A stretch of 64,000 nucleotides of DNA. Source: JABDGM01 sp963738665 (GTDB taxonomy: Bacteria; Planctomycetota; Planctomycetia; Pirellulales; Lacipirellulaceae). The DNA lies in assembly GCA_963738665.1 (NCBI GenBank), contig CAVTXL010000002.1, forward strand, positions 868,001 to 932,000, given 5' to 3'. The translations under genes were made by a program, and so were the position numbers. The notes under the pieces are model-generated. The model made no database searches. It was not told the origin of the DNA and saw nothing but the letters and a program-made list of their open reading frames with translations. Of the stretch, positions 19,768 through 29,561 are shown piece by piece (the first letter of the stretch is position 1; the number at the start of each line of letters is the position of its first letter).

Positions 19768-20529
19768 TCACTCCGCCGGCGCTTGCAGCGAGTCTTCCGT
19801 CGGGTAAGGAATCGAATCGCTGCGCAGTTCGCAAATCGCGTTATTCGCCGCCCGTTGCTCTGCTTCCTTCTTGCTCCGCCCCCAGGCGGGCGCAAACCGC
19901 TGCCGGCCGATTTGCGCCGCCATTTTGAAGCATTTGCTGTGATCGGGCCCTTTCTCGTCCATCAGGTGGTACGTCGGGGTCACGCCGTGTTCTCGCTGGG
20001 CGAATTGCTGCAGCAGCGACTTATAATTGCCTCCCAAGTCGCCGGCGGCCGCCGACTCAATCTCGGGCACGAAATATGCCAGCACAAACTCTTTCGCCGC
20101 CTCGTTTCCCCCATCCAGATAGATCGCCGCGATCAACGATTCGAGCACGTCGGATAAAACCGACGGCGGCACCGCCGGGTGTGTCGTCATGCCTTTGCCG
20201 AGCACCAAAAATTCCCGCAGGCCGAGCGCCTGGCTGATTTTCGCGCACGTTTGTCGACTGACGACGATCGACTTGAGCTTGGTTAGCTCGCCTTCCAACT
20301 GGTCAGAGAACTGACGATAGAGCTGCTCGCAAACGACACACCCCAAAATCGCGTCACCCAGAAACTCCAGCCGCTCATTCGATGACAAGCGATGGTCGGC
20401 CCCCGATGCGTGCGTCAACGCGGCCTCGAGCAGTCGCACATCCTGAAATTGGTAACCAATGCGTTCCTGGCAACGCTCCAAGCGGACGGCGTCGGTCGGA
20501 TGGAACTGCGAAGATGCGATCTGCACCAT
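19768..20529 (-). CDS. rnc: ribonuclease III
   Basis: Double-strand-specific endoribonuclease that processes rRNA and other structured RNAs in the cytoplasm. Signature NERLEFLGDAILG (about residues 50-62) with the acidic metal ligands, second acidic cluster SDVLESLIAAIYLDGG, and a C-terminal double-stranded-RNA-binding domain (GNYKSLLQQFAQ ... KKEAEQRAANNAICEL). About 253 aa from MVQIASSQFHPTDA; a longer start at 20565 is possible. Confidence 0.93.
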   Translation of the reverse strand: MVQIASSQFHPTDAVRLERCQERIGYQFQDVRLLEAALTHASGADHRLSSNERLEFLGDAILGCVVCEQLYRQFSDQLEGELTKLKSIVVSRQTCAKISQALGLREFLVLGKGMTTHPAVPPSVLSDVLESLIAAIYLDGGNEAAKEFVLAYFVPEIESAAAGDLGGNYKSLLQQFAQREHGVTPTYHLMDEKGPDHSKCFKMAAQIGRQRFAPAWGRSKKEAEQRAANNAICELRSDSIPYPTEDSLQAPAE

Positions 20530-20565
20530 GGCGACACCCAAGTTTGACGTCGAGCCGGGCGTCAC

Positions 20566-20972
20566 CAGAAAACGCCTGCGGCGAACTCGACGAGCGGCGC
20601 CATGATTCGACGAGCCCTAGACGACCGCCCAAGGCGCGACGAGCCGTGCCGTGCTCATCTGACCCGTTTAAGCTACGATGCCAATGCGCAATTGTCAATG
20701 TGAGATCCAAGATCGGACCGCGGGCCGTTCCCATGTAGCTCGGCCGACTCGGCCGGGTTCCACGCCGTCCATTGTTCCAACCGGCCTCACCCAGCACGCA
20801 AAAGAGAAGAGCAGCAAGGCAACCGAAAAGCAGACAAGATCATCCTGCCTGTCCTCGTCCGTTCCACTCCGCTACTCCGCTACTCCACTCCTCCACCTTT
20901 CCACCGTCGCACTCTCGCTCTTCCGCTCACCCGCTCTCCCGCTCCGCCACGCCCCTGCTACAATCGACCCTC
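20566..20972. other. intergenic region with a pyrimidine-rich tract
   Basis: No gene. From about 20,848 to 20,960 the plus strand is almost pure pyrimidine with degenerate CTCCGCTACTCC and CCCGCTCTCC units, just upstream of mgtE. It could be a promoter-proximal low-complexity element; no clear promoter is visible. Confidence 0.5.
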
Positions 20973-22572
20973 ATGATTAACACACTCTACCTCCCAGAAC
21001 TGCGGGAAATGCTCGAACTGGGCGACAACGAATCGCTCCAGGAATTCTGCACCGCCCTCCACCCGGCCCGCACGGCCGAGTTCATGGAAGGCCTCACGGC
21101 GGCCGAGGCGTGGGCCGTACTGCAGGCCGCCGATCCTCCCACCCGCGTCCAAATCGTCGGCTATCTCCAGCGCGAAAAGCAGATCGAGATCATCGAAACT
21201 TGCGACCCCCAGAGCGTCAGCCAACTGATCGCCGACATGCCGGCCGACGACCGCGTCGACCTCCTCAACGCCATCGACGAGGACGTCGCCCGCGAGCTCT
21301 TGCCGCTGATTCCCGCCGAGGCCCGCCGCGACATCCTCCGCCTGCAGTCCTACCCGGAAGGTACCGCGGGCGCCCTGATGACGACCCAAGTCGCCCGGCT
21401 ACCCGAGTCGCTCACCGTCCGCGCGGCCCTCGAAGAGCTCAGCCGCATCGCCATGGAATTGGAGACGATCTACTACATTTACATCGTCGACAGCGACAAT
21501 CACTTGCGCGGCTCGATTTCGGCCCGGCAGCTCGTTACCAACCTCAACAAGCCGAATTTGCCGATCACGGAACTGATGGAGCGGAACTTGGTCACCGTCG
21601 AGGTGACCGACGACCAGGAGTCGGTCGCCAAGAAGGTGGCCAATTTCGACTTCCTCGCCATCCCCGTCGTCGACCACGAACAGCACCTCGTCGGCATCAT
21701 CACGCACGACGACATCATCGACGTCTTCCAGGAAGAGGCCACCGAAGACGCGCTGCGGATGGCCGCCGTCGCCCCGATGGTCGAAAACTATCTCGAGGTG
21801 CCGTTCAAAACGATCTGGCGCAAACGCAGCGCCTGGCTGGCTTGCCTGTTCGTCGCCGAGCTGTTCACGTTCACGGCGCTTCGCCCATTTCGAAGACGCG
21901 ATCGCCACCGTCCTGGTGCTGAGCCTGTTCGTGCCCCTGTGCATCTCGACCGGCGGCAACTCCGGCTCGCAAGCGGCGACGCTCATCACCCGCGCGATGG
22001 CCGTCGGCCACATCGGCCCGCTGGAGTGGGCCAAAGTCCTCAAGCACGAGCTGCTGATGGGAATCGCCCTGGGCGTGACGCTCGGCGTGATCGGCTTCTT
22101 CCGCGGCCTGACCACGCCGCAAAGCCTTCTCGACAGCGTCGAGCATTTCCGTGACGCCGTCGAAATTCGCCTGCCTGCCGGAACCATCCTGACCTCGACC
22201 GATAACCTGGTCGACATCCCGGCCGGCGCCCAACTGGTCGGTTCCAAGACGGCCAAGCCGGCCGAAGTCACGATGCCCACCGGCGGCGCCTTGCAGCTTG
22301 TCCAGGACACGCCCGATTACGCCCTTTATCGCTTCCCAGCCGAGTCGAACATCCGCTTCCCGGCCAAGATCCGCTGGAGCCTGGCCTGGGTGATCGCCCA
22401 ATCGGTCGCCGCCATCTGCCTCTGGGGTACCCTCGTCGGCTCGATGCTCCCGCTCCTCTTCCGCCGTCTCGGCTTCGACCCCGGCTACGCCTCCAGCCCG
22501 TTCGTCGCCACGTTCGTCGACGTGACGGGAATCATCATCTACTTCACGATCGCGCACATCTGGCTGCTTTAA
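20973..22572 (+). CDS. mgtE: magnesium transporter MgtE (one frameshift)
   Basis: Inner-membrane Mg2+ channel. An N-terminal MgtE domain (LPELREMLELGDNESLQEFC to about residue 130) is followed by two CBS domains (about 135-260; SYPEGTAGALMTTQV, LAIPVVDHEQHLVGIITHDD) and the C-terminal membrane domain with SLFVPLCISTGGNSGSQAAT, the conserved pore-lining region. An extra T near 21,880 splits the gene between the CBS and membrane parts; removing it restores FTALAHFEDAIA. Between helices 2 and 3 there is an unusual insert of about 80 residues (VEHFRDAVEIRLPAG to YRFPAESN). A terminator follows at 22684. Confidence 0.88.
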
Positions 22573-22683
22573 GCGGGGCCTGCTTACACGCAGCCGCGGG
22601 CAAAACGCGCCGATTTTTGCACACGAATGTGGGACCCCCGGTGGAGCGCGTATTGAAATACGATTTGAACGGCCGCGCGGATT

Positions 22684-22709
22684 CCCGGCCAAGATGGCCG
22701 GGCTTTTTT
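22684..22709 (+). terminator. terminator of mgtE, also a member of a palindromic repeat family
   Basis: CCCGGCCAAGATGGCCGGG followed by C and six T: an 8-bp stem with a 3-base loop. A second copy without T run (CCGGCCGAGATGGCCGG) lies at 22715-22731. Related palindromes occur before lysS. Confidence 0.8.
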
Positions 22710-22743
22710 GAATTCCGGCCGAGATGGCCGGGCGATGGAGAAC

Positions 22744-23078
22744 TCACACGTCCAAGAGCGGGTGCCCCACATACATCTGCAGCACCTGGCTCTGCACCTT
22801 GATCGCCCGGATGAGGATCCAGATTTGATCCTGGTCAAACTGCTGCGGATCGGACGCGGCCAGCTCTTCGAGCTCCTGCGTCATCGCGGCATGCTGGTCG
22901 GTCGCCACTTGCAATTGCAATCCGGCCCGCTTCCACGCAGCCCCCAGGCGCGCGCATCTCGCAGCGACGCCAGGTCCTCGACCGAATTCGCCAAGAGCAG
23001 GCACAGCCGGGCCACGTCCTGCGGCGTTGCGTTCGGCTGCGTTTGCTCGATTCGCTGCGCAAGCTCAGTGCAAGTCAT
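22744..23078 (-). CDS. small conserved-looking hypothetical protein (one frameshift)
   Basis: MTCTELAQRIEQTQPNATPQ and DVARLCLLLANSVEDLASL lead, after a slip near 22,955, into AAWKRAGLQLQVATDQHAAM and FDQDQIWILIRAIKVQSQVL to the stop: about 110 residues, all helical, acidic. No known domain recognised. Convergent with mgtE. A GTG at 23102 is an alternative start. Confidence 0.5.
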
Positions 23079-23559
23079 CACGTTCTGTTGGGGTTGGTTC
23101 ACGGTCGCGGTGCAACGTGTCGCGTTGTCAAATCGTGGGGTGCTTCTGTCTGCCGTCATCAGGTCGATGGGGCGCCGCGGATGTCACGAACCGCAGGTTG
23201 CTGGCACGGGTCGTTGCTAAACAGTTTCAGCCCGCTGCGAATCGCGGTGTCGTTCGCAACTCAGGCTGGCCGCTGGCAATTTGCCGAGAAGGCTGCCCCG
23301 TCGTACGACCGGATCGGTCGTTTGCCCCTCCCTCCGTACCAAACTGTAGCTCACGGCTGTGCCAAGCAGGGCAAACCCGGGGCCGGTGCGACAAACCCTG
23401 CGGCCGCGGTGTAGCGGCCGGCACTTCCAACAATTCGCGAGACTGGCCTTTCCCTGACAAAGTCGGCATAATCAATAGTGTCCGAATGGCAATCCCGTTC
23501 GGCCGCCAAAGCGTGGAATTGCAACGATTGCAGGCATCGAAAGACGCGAGACGCATACC
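23079..23559. other. intergenic, nothing recognised
   Basis: Only short frames on both strands; no repeats, RNA genes or domains seen. A promoter for the zinc-ribbon gene at 23560 presumably lies here. Confidence 0.4.
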
Positions 23560-24231
23560 ATGACGATTTGTCCAAAATGTGCCCGGTCGTTGGAGCTCTT
23601 GTCGGAACAGTCGCCGCCCGCAACCTGTCCCCACTGCCACGCCCGCCTCCGCGGAACTGCTTCGAGCGAGTGGGCGGACGTCGCTCGCGTCACGAACTTG
23701 GCCGAGGCCGGCTTCTTGTCCGACGAGTTGCACGGCCTCGACATCGAGGCCCGCGTTTATCAATGCGACGACTTCAGCGAGATGCGCGGCGGCTGGTCGA
23801 CGACCTATTTGATCCGCGTGCCGGCCGGCGCGGCCCAACAAGCGGCCTCGCACATCCGCACCTACGCAGCCGACGCCGCGGCCGAAGATGAGCTGGCCGC
23901 CCGCGAGGTGCGTTTCACCCGCGAAGCGGGGCCGATCGACCCGGCCTACTGGCGGCCGGTGGCCGTCGTCGTGCTGGCCGGCGTGGCCAGCTTCGTGCTC
24001 GGCCGCCAAACGGCGCTGCCCGAGGCACACCGGCGGCTCCACAGCGATTCGCTCGCGACGGCCGTTGACCAGGTGGGCCAGCCCTTTTACACCGAGGCGT
24101 CGCCCGGTCGGCCGCGCTACCGGTTGTCGCTCGACAAGCCGAACCGAGTCTGGAATTTGGACCTCGATTTCAATGGCGACGGCGTGTACGACACGCGGCG
24201 CCAACTCGAATCAAGCGCCGCCGTGTGGTAG
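23560..24231 (+). CDS. zinc-ribbon membrane protein of unknown function
   Basis: 223 aa. MTICPKCARSL and CPHCHARLRG form a four-cysteine zinc ribbon at residues 4-31. Residues 40-110 (LAEAGFLSDELHGLDIEARV, YLIRVPAGAAQQAASHI) resemble a DUF2007-like putative signal-transducing fold. One membrane helix follows (VAVVVLAGVASFVLG, about 130-145) and then an extra-cytoplasmic tail with DLDFNGDGVYD. The gene is intact. No operon partner is evident. Confidence 0.6.
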   Translation: MTICPKCARSLELLSEQSPPATCPHCHARLRGTASSEWADVARVTNLAEAGFLSDELHGLDIEARVYQCDDFSEMRGGWSTTYLIRVPAGAAQQAASHIRTYAADAAAEDELAAREVRFTREAGPIDPAYWRPVAVVVLAGVASFVLGRQTALPEAHRRLHSDSLATAVDQVGQPFYTEASPGRPRYRLSLDKPNRVWNLDLDFNGDGVYDTRRQLESSAAVW

Positions 24232-24267
24232 ACTCCGCGTAGGCTAACACCGTTAGTGTTCGGTAGG

Positions 24268-24330
24268 GGGAGGCTCCTGCTGAACCGAAACTTGCGTTTG
24301 ACGCAGGCTCGGCAGGAGCCTCGCCCTCCC
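24268..24330. repeat. inverted repeat between the zinc-ribbon gene and pdxJ
   Basis: GGGAGGCTCCTGC at 24268-24280 pairs with GCAGGAGCCTCGCCCTCCC at 24312-24330. A smaller hairpin AACAC/GTGTT lies just before (24246-24260). It could form a large stem-loop in the pdxJ leader or be a small mobile palindrome. Confidence 0.6.
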
Positions 24331-24350
24331 AAGTCAAATTTCACCTTCCC

Positions 24351-25092
24351 ATGCTGCGTGAGAATAACTTGGTACAACTTGGCGTCAACATCGATCACGT
24401 CGCCACGGTCCGCGAGGCCCGCAAGACGAACGAGCCCGACCCGGTGTGGGCGGCGACGCTGGCCGAGCTGGGCGGGGCCGATGCGATCACGATCCACTTG
24501 CGCGAAGATCGGCGGCACATTCAAGAGCGCGACCTCCGCATTTTGTCTCAATCGGTCGCGGTGCCGATGAACTTGGAGCTCGCCTGTGCCGACGACGTGC
24601 TCGCCATCGCCTGCGAAGTCAGGCCGTTCCAGGCCACGCTCGTGCCCGAACGGCGCGAGGAAGTCACGACCGAAGGCGGCCTGGACGTAGTTGGTGCAAA
24701 ACTGAAAGTCGCCGCGGCCGTGCGGCGGCTCAAAGAGGCGGGCATTCAAGTGAGTTTGTTTTTAGATCCCGACGCGGCCCAGCTCGACGCGGGGGCGGAA
24801 GTCGGTGCGGACGCCATCGAGCTGCACACCGGCGCGTACGCTAACGCTACAGCCCGGCACGACAAGCGACGGGCGCCCGCCGATTTAGAAAAGCTGCACG
24901 TCGCCGGACGGCGCAGTGCTCAGCGCCGGCCTGATCTTGAACGCGGGCCACGGCCTGACCTATCGCAACGTCAAGCCGGTCGCCGCGATCGACGGCATGC
25001 ACGAGCTGAACATCGGCCACAGCATCATCGCCCGGGCGATGATGGTCGGCCTGGAGCAGGCGGTACGCGACATGAAGCGGTTGATATCGTGA
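24351..25092 (+). CDS. pdxJ: pyridoxine 5'-phosphate synthase (one frameshift)
   Basis: Joins 1-deoxyxylulose 5-phosphate with 3-amino-2-oxopropyl phosphate in vitamin B6 synthesis, in the cytoplasm. LGVNIDHVATVREARK (N-terminal signature), ITIHLREDRRHIQERD, MNLELA, LVPERREEVTTEGGLDV and ADAIELHTGAYAN are all present. A slip near 24,910 moves the frame to GLILNAGHGLTYRNV, MHELNIGHSIIARAMMVGLE and the stop, giving the normal length of about 245 residues. All expected catalytic motifs remain, so the break is probably a sequence error. Confidence 0.9.
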
Positions 25093-25297
25093 CTTGGATG
25101 AGGGTCGTCACCCCCCACCACGCCGGATGGGAAGGGACCCGGGGGCGCTCCCAGGCAGGTGAACCATCCTGAGGATTGTGAAACCAGATGAACACGCTCG
25201 CTGCCGCACTTTGTGCACGCCTGTTGACTTCGCCTCTCCCAGCGATAGGATCGCGCAGGAGTGATTTACAGTTCTTCCACGCCTTGGAGGGCACGTC

Positions 25298-25948
25298 ATG
25301 AACACTCGCAAGCTCATTAAAGGCCGGTCGCTGGCCGCCGTCGCAGCCGTCGTCCTGTTCACATTCTCGGCGAATGCGCAGCAAGCCGGTCCGCCGCAAA
25401 CGCGCGTGGTCCCCGGCCAACCGAGCGCCGGCCAAGGTCCGACGCGATCGATCGGCGCTCAGCCCGGCGGCGACTCCGACGAGGCGCCGCTGCCCGAGCA
25501 GCAGCGGCAAGTTGGGCCGCACGCCGAGTCGGCCGGGCCCGGAGTCGCGTCTCGTTCGGCCGGCGGCGGTGCGGGCGGCTCCCGACAGACGATTCGCGTC
25601 GTGCCGCGGCCGCGGATCATTCCGCAGGGCCGCTGGCAGCTCGGCGTCTACTTTGATGACGCGCCAAAAGGGCTGCGAATTCGCCAAGTCGTACGCGGAT
25701 CGGCCGCGTCGCGAATTGGTTTGGAAGAGGGCGATTACCTGCTTGACGTAATGGGCTACCCGGTCGGCTTTTACGGCAACTATTACTACTCACTCGAGGC
25801 GGTCGTAAATCGCGTGACGCCGCCCGACGGCTGGGTCAACATCCTCGTCTGGAACAAGCGGACCCAGGCCGAAGAAGCCATCTGGGTCCAACTCGACCGC
25901 CGCGGGGGCATCGTGCCGATGACGAATTCACGCAATAGTGCCCGGTGA
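25298..25948 (+). CDS. secreted PDZ-like protein
   Basis: 216 aa. GGAGGG lies upstream of the ATG. Signal peptide (LAAVAAVVLFTFSANAQQ, cleavage near residue 27), then a low-complexity Pro/Gly/Gln linker to about residue 100. A PDZ-like domain follows: RWQLGVYFDDAPKGLRIRQV, GSAASRIGLEEGDYLLDVMG and VNRVTPPDGWVNILVWNKR, with the carboxylate-binding loop in the usual place. No protease domain, so it probably binds peptides or other envelope proteins. Confidence 0.7.
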   Translation: MNTRKLIKGRSLAAVAAVVLFTFSANAQQAGPPQTRVVPGQPSAGQGPTRSIGAQPGGDSDEAPLPEQQRQVGPHAESAGPGVASRSAGGGAGGSRQTIRVVPRPRIIPQGRWQLGVYFDDAPKGLRIRQVVRGSAASRIGLEEGDYLLDVMGYPVGFYGNYYYSLEAVVNRVTPPDGWVNILVWNKRTQAEEAIWVQLDRRGGIVPMTNSRNSAR

Positions 25949-26061
25949 ACCGAGACCAATTATCCGTGAATTGCTAAACGTCACTCAGCGCATTATCGCC
26001 GTTTTGGGGCTGCGCAAAACGCACGCCAACTATACGTACTCCAGAATCATCGGCTGTCGAA

Positions 26062-26565
26062 ATGCTGAATTACATTTCGTACCATACGTACAACTTGCGC
26101 GACGAAGTTCGGACAGGCACGAATCCGTTTACCGGGGAAGCCGTGCAGTTTCACTTGGATGCGGGGCTAAACGACACAGAGCGCAAAGCAGTGAAGGCTC
26201 TTCTTGACAGTAAGCATGCAAGCGGTCCGGATGAAGATGGGTTTTTTCATGTCCGTGTTTCCGACAGCGGCTTTGTTCGACTATGGGCAGGCGACCTCCA
26301 AGGCGATTCTCGGGATGTTGCATTCCAATTGCAATTTGAAAGCCCCGCCACTCCCGAAGTTTTGGACTTTGCCCGAGAAATTGCAATGCGAGGAAATATG
26401 TCAATTGGTTCAACGTTCGATCCAGACGTCGTAGCCCTAGTGAATCCGCCCAATGATCCAAGAATTCGCAAACGGTGGCCGACGGCACCGCATCTTCAGA
26501 CTCAAATCGAATTCGACGATTGGGTTCGCGATCGTCTTGGTATTGAACTGGACAGTTCTCGGTAA
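26062..26565 (+). CDS. hypothetical protein
   Basis: 167 aa, intact. Starts MLNYISYHTYNLRDEVRTG, no signal peptide or membrane helix, acidic, with HLDAGLNDTERKAVKALLD and FDPDVVALVNPPNDPRIRKR. Base composition is lower in GC than its neighbours. I do not recognise the family. It lies alone between a PDZ-like gene and a convergent membrane-anchored protein. Confidence 0.5.
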   Translation: MLNYISYHTYNLRDEVRTGTNPFTGEAVQFHLDAGLNDTERKAVKALLDSKHASGPDEDGFFHVRVSDSGFVRLWAGDLQGDSRDVAFQLQFESPATPEVLDFAREIAMRGNMSIGSTFDPDVVALVNPPNDPRIRKRWPTAPHLQTQIEFDDWVRDRLGIELDSSR

Positions 26566-26704
26566 CAATCGCCCGCCCAATTGATGACCTAGTGTTACAG
26601 TGCCTCCGCGTGGATCCACGTTAGGAGCGGCAGCTAGCTGCGCGAGACATGATGCGGATGATTTCGCGATCTCGCCAAATCGTGGAAAGTAGTCGCTGGT
26701 TTGC

Positions 26705-27487
26705 TCACTTTGCTGGGCCGCCCTTGCGGGCGATTTCGAGCAGTGATTGGTCATCTGTGGGCGACATTCGCACTTCGATGTCGTCAAGGTCGACCTTGCC
26801 AGCCGTCGTCTCGGCAAACTCCGTGTGGCCAGCGACGTAGAGTACCGACTTGTTGAGCTCGATCGAGTCGAGTGACAGCCGCCGGCTGGGTGACTCGGCG
26901 CTGGCGATTTTGATCATGGCGACCGGCTGGTCGTCCTGCTGCGTCCACAGCACGGGCAGCCGCAGCTTGCGACAGGCGGCGGCGAGCTTGTCGGCCACCA
27001 GCGCCACGGGCAGCGGCAGTGTGCCGGCGTGGACGCTCAGCACGCGGACGCCCACTTCGCTGTCGTCGACGAGGAACACGGACGCATCGACCGAGATGAC
27101 CGTATCGACACCGCCCTGCGAGGTGCGAAAGCCCACTGTCAGCACATCCGGGCTGATCGAGACGCGCGGCTCGCGGACGTCGCGGTCGACGTCGATGCCG
27201 AGCTCCGCGGAACGATCCGCGAGCTCACCGGCCAGCCAGCCGTTGATTTGCTCGCCGGTGAACAGGGCCCGCCAAGCACCGGTTTGGCGGGCGTCCGTGT
27301 AAAGGGCGGTGGCGCGGCTCTCCAGCTCCTGTTTGCCGCGCTCAAGCGTTGCGACGTCCAGAGCCAGGGCCTCGCGATAGAACGGCCGGACCTGCCGCGT
27401 CGCGTGGTAGGCCGCCCACAGCGCAAGCGAGACGAGAGTAGCGGTCGCCGCGAGAGCGACGGCCGCGATGCGGAGCGTGCGGCGCAT
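26705..27487 (-). CDS. membrane-anchored hypothetical protein
   Basis: 260 aa from MRRTLRIAAVALAATATLVS (27487), one N-terminal membrane anchor, then an extra-cytoplasmic domain with FTGEQINGWLAGELADR, VSISPDVLTVGFRTSQGGVD and VLSVHAGTLPLPVALVADKL. The LTGEQLNGWLA-type motif followed by a two-layer domain resembles envelope lipid-binding or DUF-type proteins I have seen in planctomycetes. A TTG at 27601 would extend it, with no support. Function unknown. Confidence 0.6.
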   Translation of the reverse strand: MRRTLRIAAVALAATATLVSLALWAAYHATRQVRPFYREALALDVATLERGKQELESRATALYTDARQTGAWRALFTGEQINGWLAGELADRSAELGIDVDRDVREPRVSISPDVLTVGFRTSQGGVDTVISVDASVFLVDDSEVGVRVLSVHAGTLPLPVALVADKLAAACRKLRLPVLWTQQDDQPVAMIKIASAESPSRRLSLDSIELNKSVLYVAGHTEFAETTAGKVDLDDIEVRMSPTDDQSLLEIARKGGPAK

Positions 27488-27750
27488 GATGAGCTGTTCC
27501 GTGGTGTCGAGTGCCTCCCCATTGAAACTACGATGGGTCGACCCCGTCGTGTTCGCCGCATTTGGGCCGCAAATGGTACGCGTCGTTGGCGGCAGGGTCA
27601 ACGTCGCTTGTGCGGGCCCCGTGCTATCGAAGCGGATCGTCTAAAAGCAAGCTGAATGCGGGCGATGCGGCCATGTGGCAGGAAGATGACACGACATTGA
27701 CCGTTTGCCAGCTTCCACTAAAATGCTGCGTTCCCGCAGGTTGCGGCGTT

Positions 27751-27900
27751 CTGTAGCCAAGATAGCCGGACCATCCTGCTCGGGAGTGAAAGCCACATCG
27801 CCCGACCATTTTGGTCGGGAGTTACGGCAATGCCGCACGGCCGAGCCAAGATAGTTCGCCATATAACCGGCCGAGCCAAGATGGTTCGGCTATATAACCG
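27751..27900. repeat. cluster of imperfect palindromes forming the lysS leader
   Basis: CCCGACCATTTTGGTCGGG (27801-27819) is a perfect 8-bp hairpin. Two near-identical units of about 30 bases follow at 27838 and 27868, each reading CCGAGCCAAGATrGTTCG then CCATATAAC or GCTATATAAC. GTAGCCAAGATAGCCGGACC lies at 27754. All share a CCAAGATGG-type core with the mgtE terminator palindromes. The last copy ends 6 bases before the lysS start codon. Confidence 0.65.
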
Positions 27901-27905
27901 ACCGC

Positions 27906-29500
27906 ATGAGCCAAGCTGTGACCCACGAATCGGTACCGACGACAAGCGGCGATTGGGAAACATCTCGCCGCGAAAAGCTGCAGAAGATCGCGGCCCTCGG
28001 GCTCGATCCGTGGGGCTCGCGGTTTGATGGTCACACGCCGATCGGCGGAATCCGGGCGCGTGCTGGCGAAATCACCTTTCACCGCGCGGACGAGCAGCAA
28101 GTGGCCCTGCCCGACCCCGACGCGGCCGGCGAGAAGCTTGATTTCCGCCAGTGGCTGGCCGATCAGGGGCCGGGCGAAATGGTGGGCCCGCGAGTGCGGG
28201 CTGCCGGGCGGATCGTCCTGCAGCGGCGGGCCGGCAAGTTGATCTTCATCGATATTCGTGACATGACGGGGCAGATCCAGCTCTTCATCGGCCAGCAGCA
28301 GGTCGGCGAGGATTGGGAGCTGGCCCAGCTACTCGACCTGGGTGACCTGCTGGGCGTTGACGGCCAGTTGCGCCGTACGAAAACGGGCGAGCTGTCGATC
28401 TTCGCCGAGAAGCTAACGATCCTGGGCAAAAGCCTGGCGGCGCCGCCGGAAAAGCATCACGGACTGACCGATCCTGAAATGCGGCAGCGGATGCGGTATC
28501 TCGACCTGGCCTACGGCGAAGGCGTGATGCAGCGGTTTTTGAATCGCACGCGCATCGTCCGCTCGATTCGCGACACGCTCGCTGGCCGCGGCTTTGTCGA
28601 AATCGAAGGGCCGACGCTCCACTCGATCGCCGGCGGGGCGGCCGCCCGGCCGTTCAAGACACACCACAACGCGCTCGGCATTGATCTCTACCTGCGGATC
28701 GCAGAAGAGCTGCACCTCAAGCGGCTCTTGGTGGGCGGCATGGAGCGGGTCTTCGAGGTCGGCCGCATTTATCGCAATGAGGGGATCAGCCCCAAGCACA
28801 ATCCTGAATTCACCATGCTCGAGGCCTACCAGGCCTACGGCGACTATCGTTCTATGATGGAGCTGACCGAGGCCTGCATCGTCGACGCGATTCGGGCGAC
28901 CGGCCAGCCACTCGTGCTGCCGTGGGGCGAGGCGACGATCGACTTCACGCCGCCGTTCGCGCGAGGAACTACGACGATTTGATCGCCGAGCACGCCGGCG
29001 TCGATCCGCAGGATGCGGCGGCGCTGACAAGGCTGGCACAATCGCTCGGCCTCGATACGGCCGGCAAGCATCCGGACGTCATCAAGAACGAAGTGTTTGA
29101 AGCAAGAGTTGAAGACGCGCTCGCGGGGCCGGTGTTCGTGCTGGATTACCCCGCCAGCATCTGCCCGCTGACGAAGCGGAAGGCCGATAACGCGGCCGTG
29201 GCCGAACGGTTTGAACTGTTCGTGCGAGGTATGGAACTGGCGAACGCGTACACGGAGCTAAACGACCCCGATTTGCAGGAAGAGCTGTTCAAAACGCAGC
29301 TCGGCGGGCTGTCGGAAGAAGAATCGATGGCCAAGATGGACCACGATTTTGTCCGATCGCTGCGCCACGGCATGCCGCCGGCCGGCGGCCTGGGGCTGGG
29401 GATCGACCGCCTGGTGATGCTGCTGACAAACTGCCAAACGATTCGCGACGTGATTCTGTTTCCGTTGCTGCGGCCGGAGGCTGAGAGCGGTGAGAGCTAA
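27906..29500 (+). CDS. lysS: lysyl-tRNA synthetase, class II (one frameshift)
   Basis: Charges tRNA-Lys with lysine using ATP. An N-terminal anticodon-binding OB fold (about residues 60-165; AAGRIVLQRRAGKLIFIDIRD) precedes the class II core: motif 1 near FLNRTRIVRSIRDTLAGRGF, motif 2 FEVGRIYRNEGISPKHNPEF, motif 3 GGLGLGIDRLVMLLTNC. A slip near 28,960 (after ATIDFTPPFAR) splits the gene; the second part starts NYDDLIAEHAGVDPQDAAAL. Every motif survives and the joined length (about 530) is normal for the enzyme. No Shine-Dalgarno is visible; the leader is made of palindromic repeats. Confidence 0.93.
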
Positions 29501-29561
29501 ACTGCCAGCGACTCGAGTGACGGATTTGATGGACTGCTGAACTTTTCCCACGGATGGGACC

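Noticed and set aside
21399..22692. Long minus-strand frames opposite mgtE
   Set aside because: Antisense to conserved MgtE coding sequence with no motif or start signal.
23227..24204. 325-codon minus-strand frame opposite the zinc-ribbon gene
   Set aside because: Shadow of the GC-rich plus-strand gene; composition is Arg/Ala/Gly-rich and no domain is visible.
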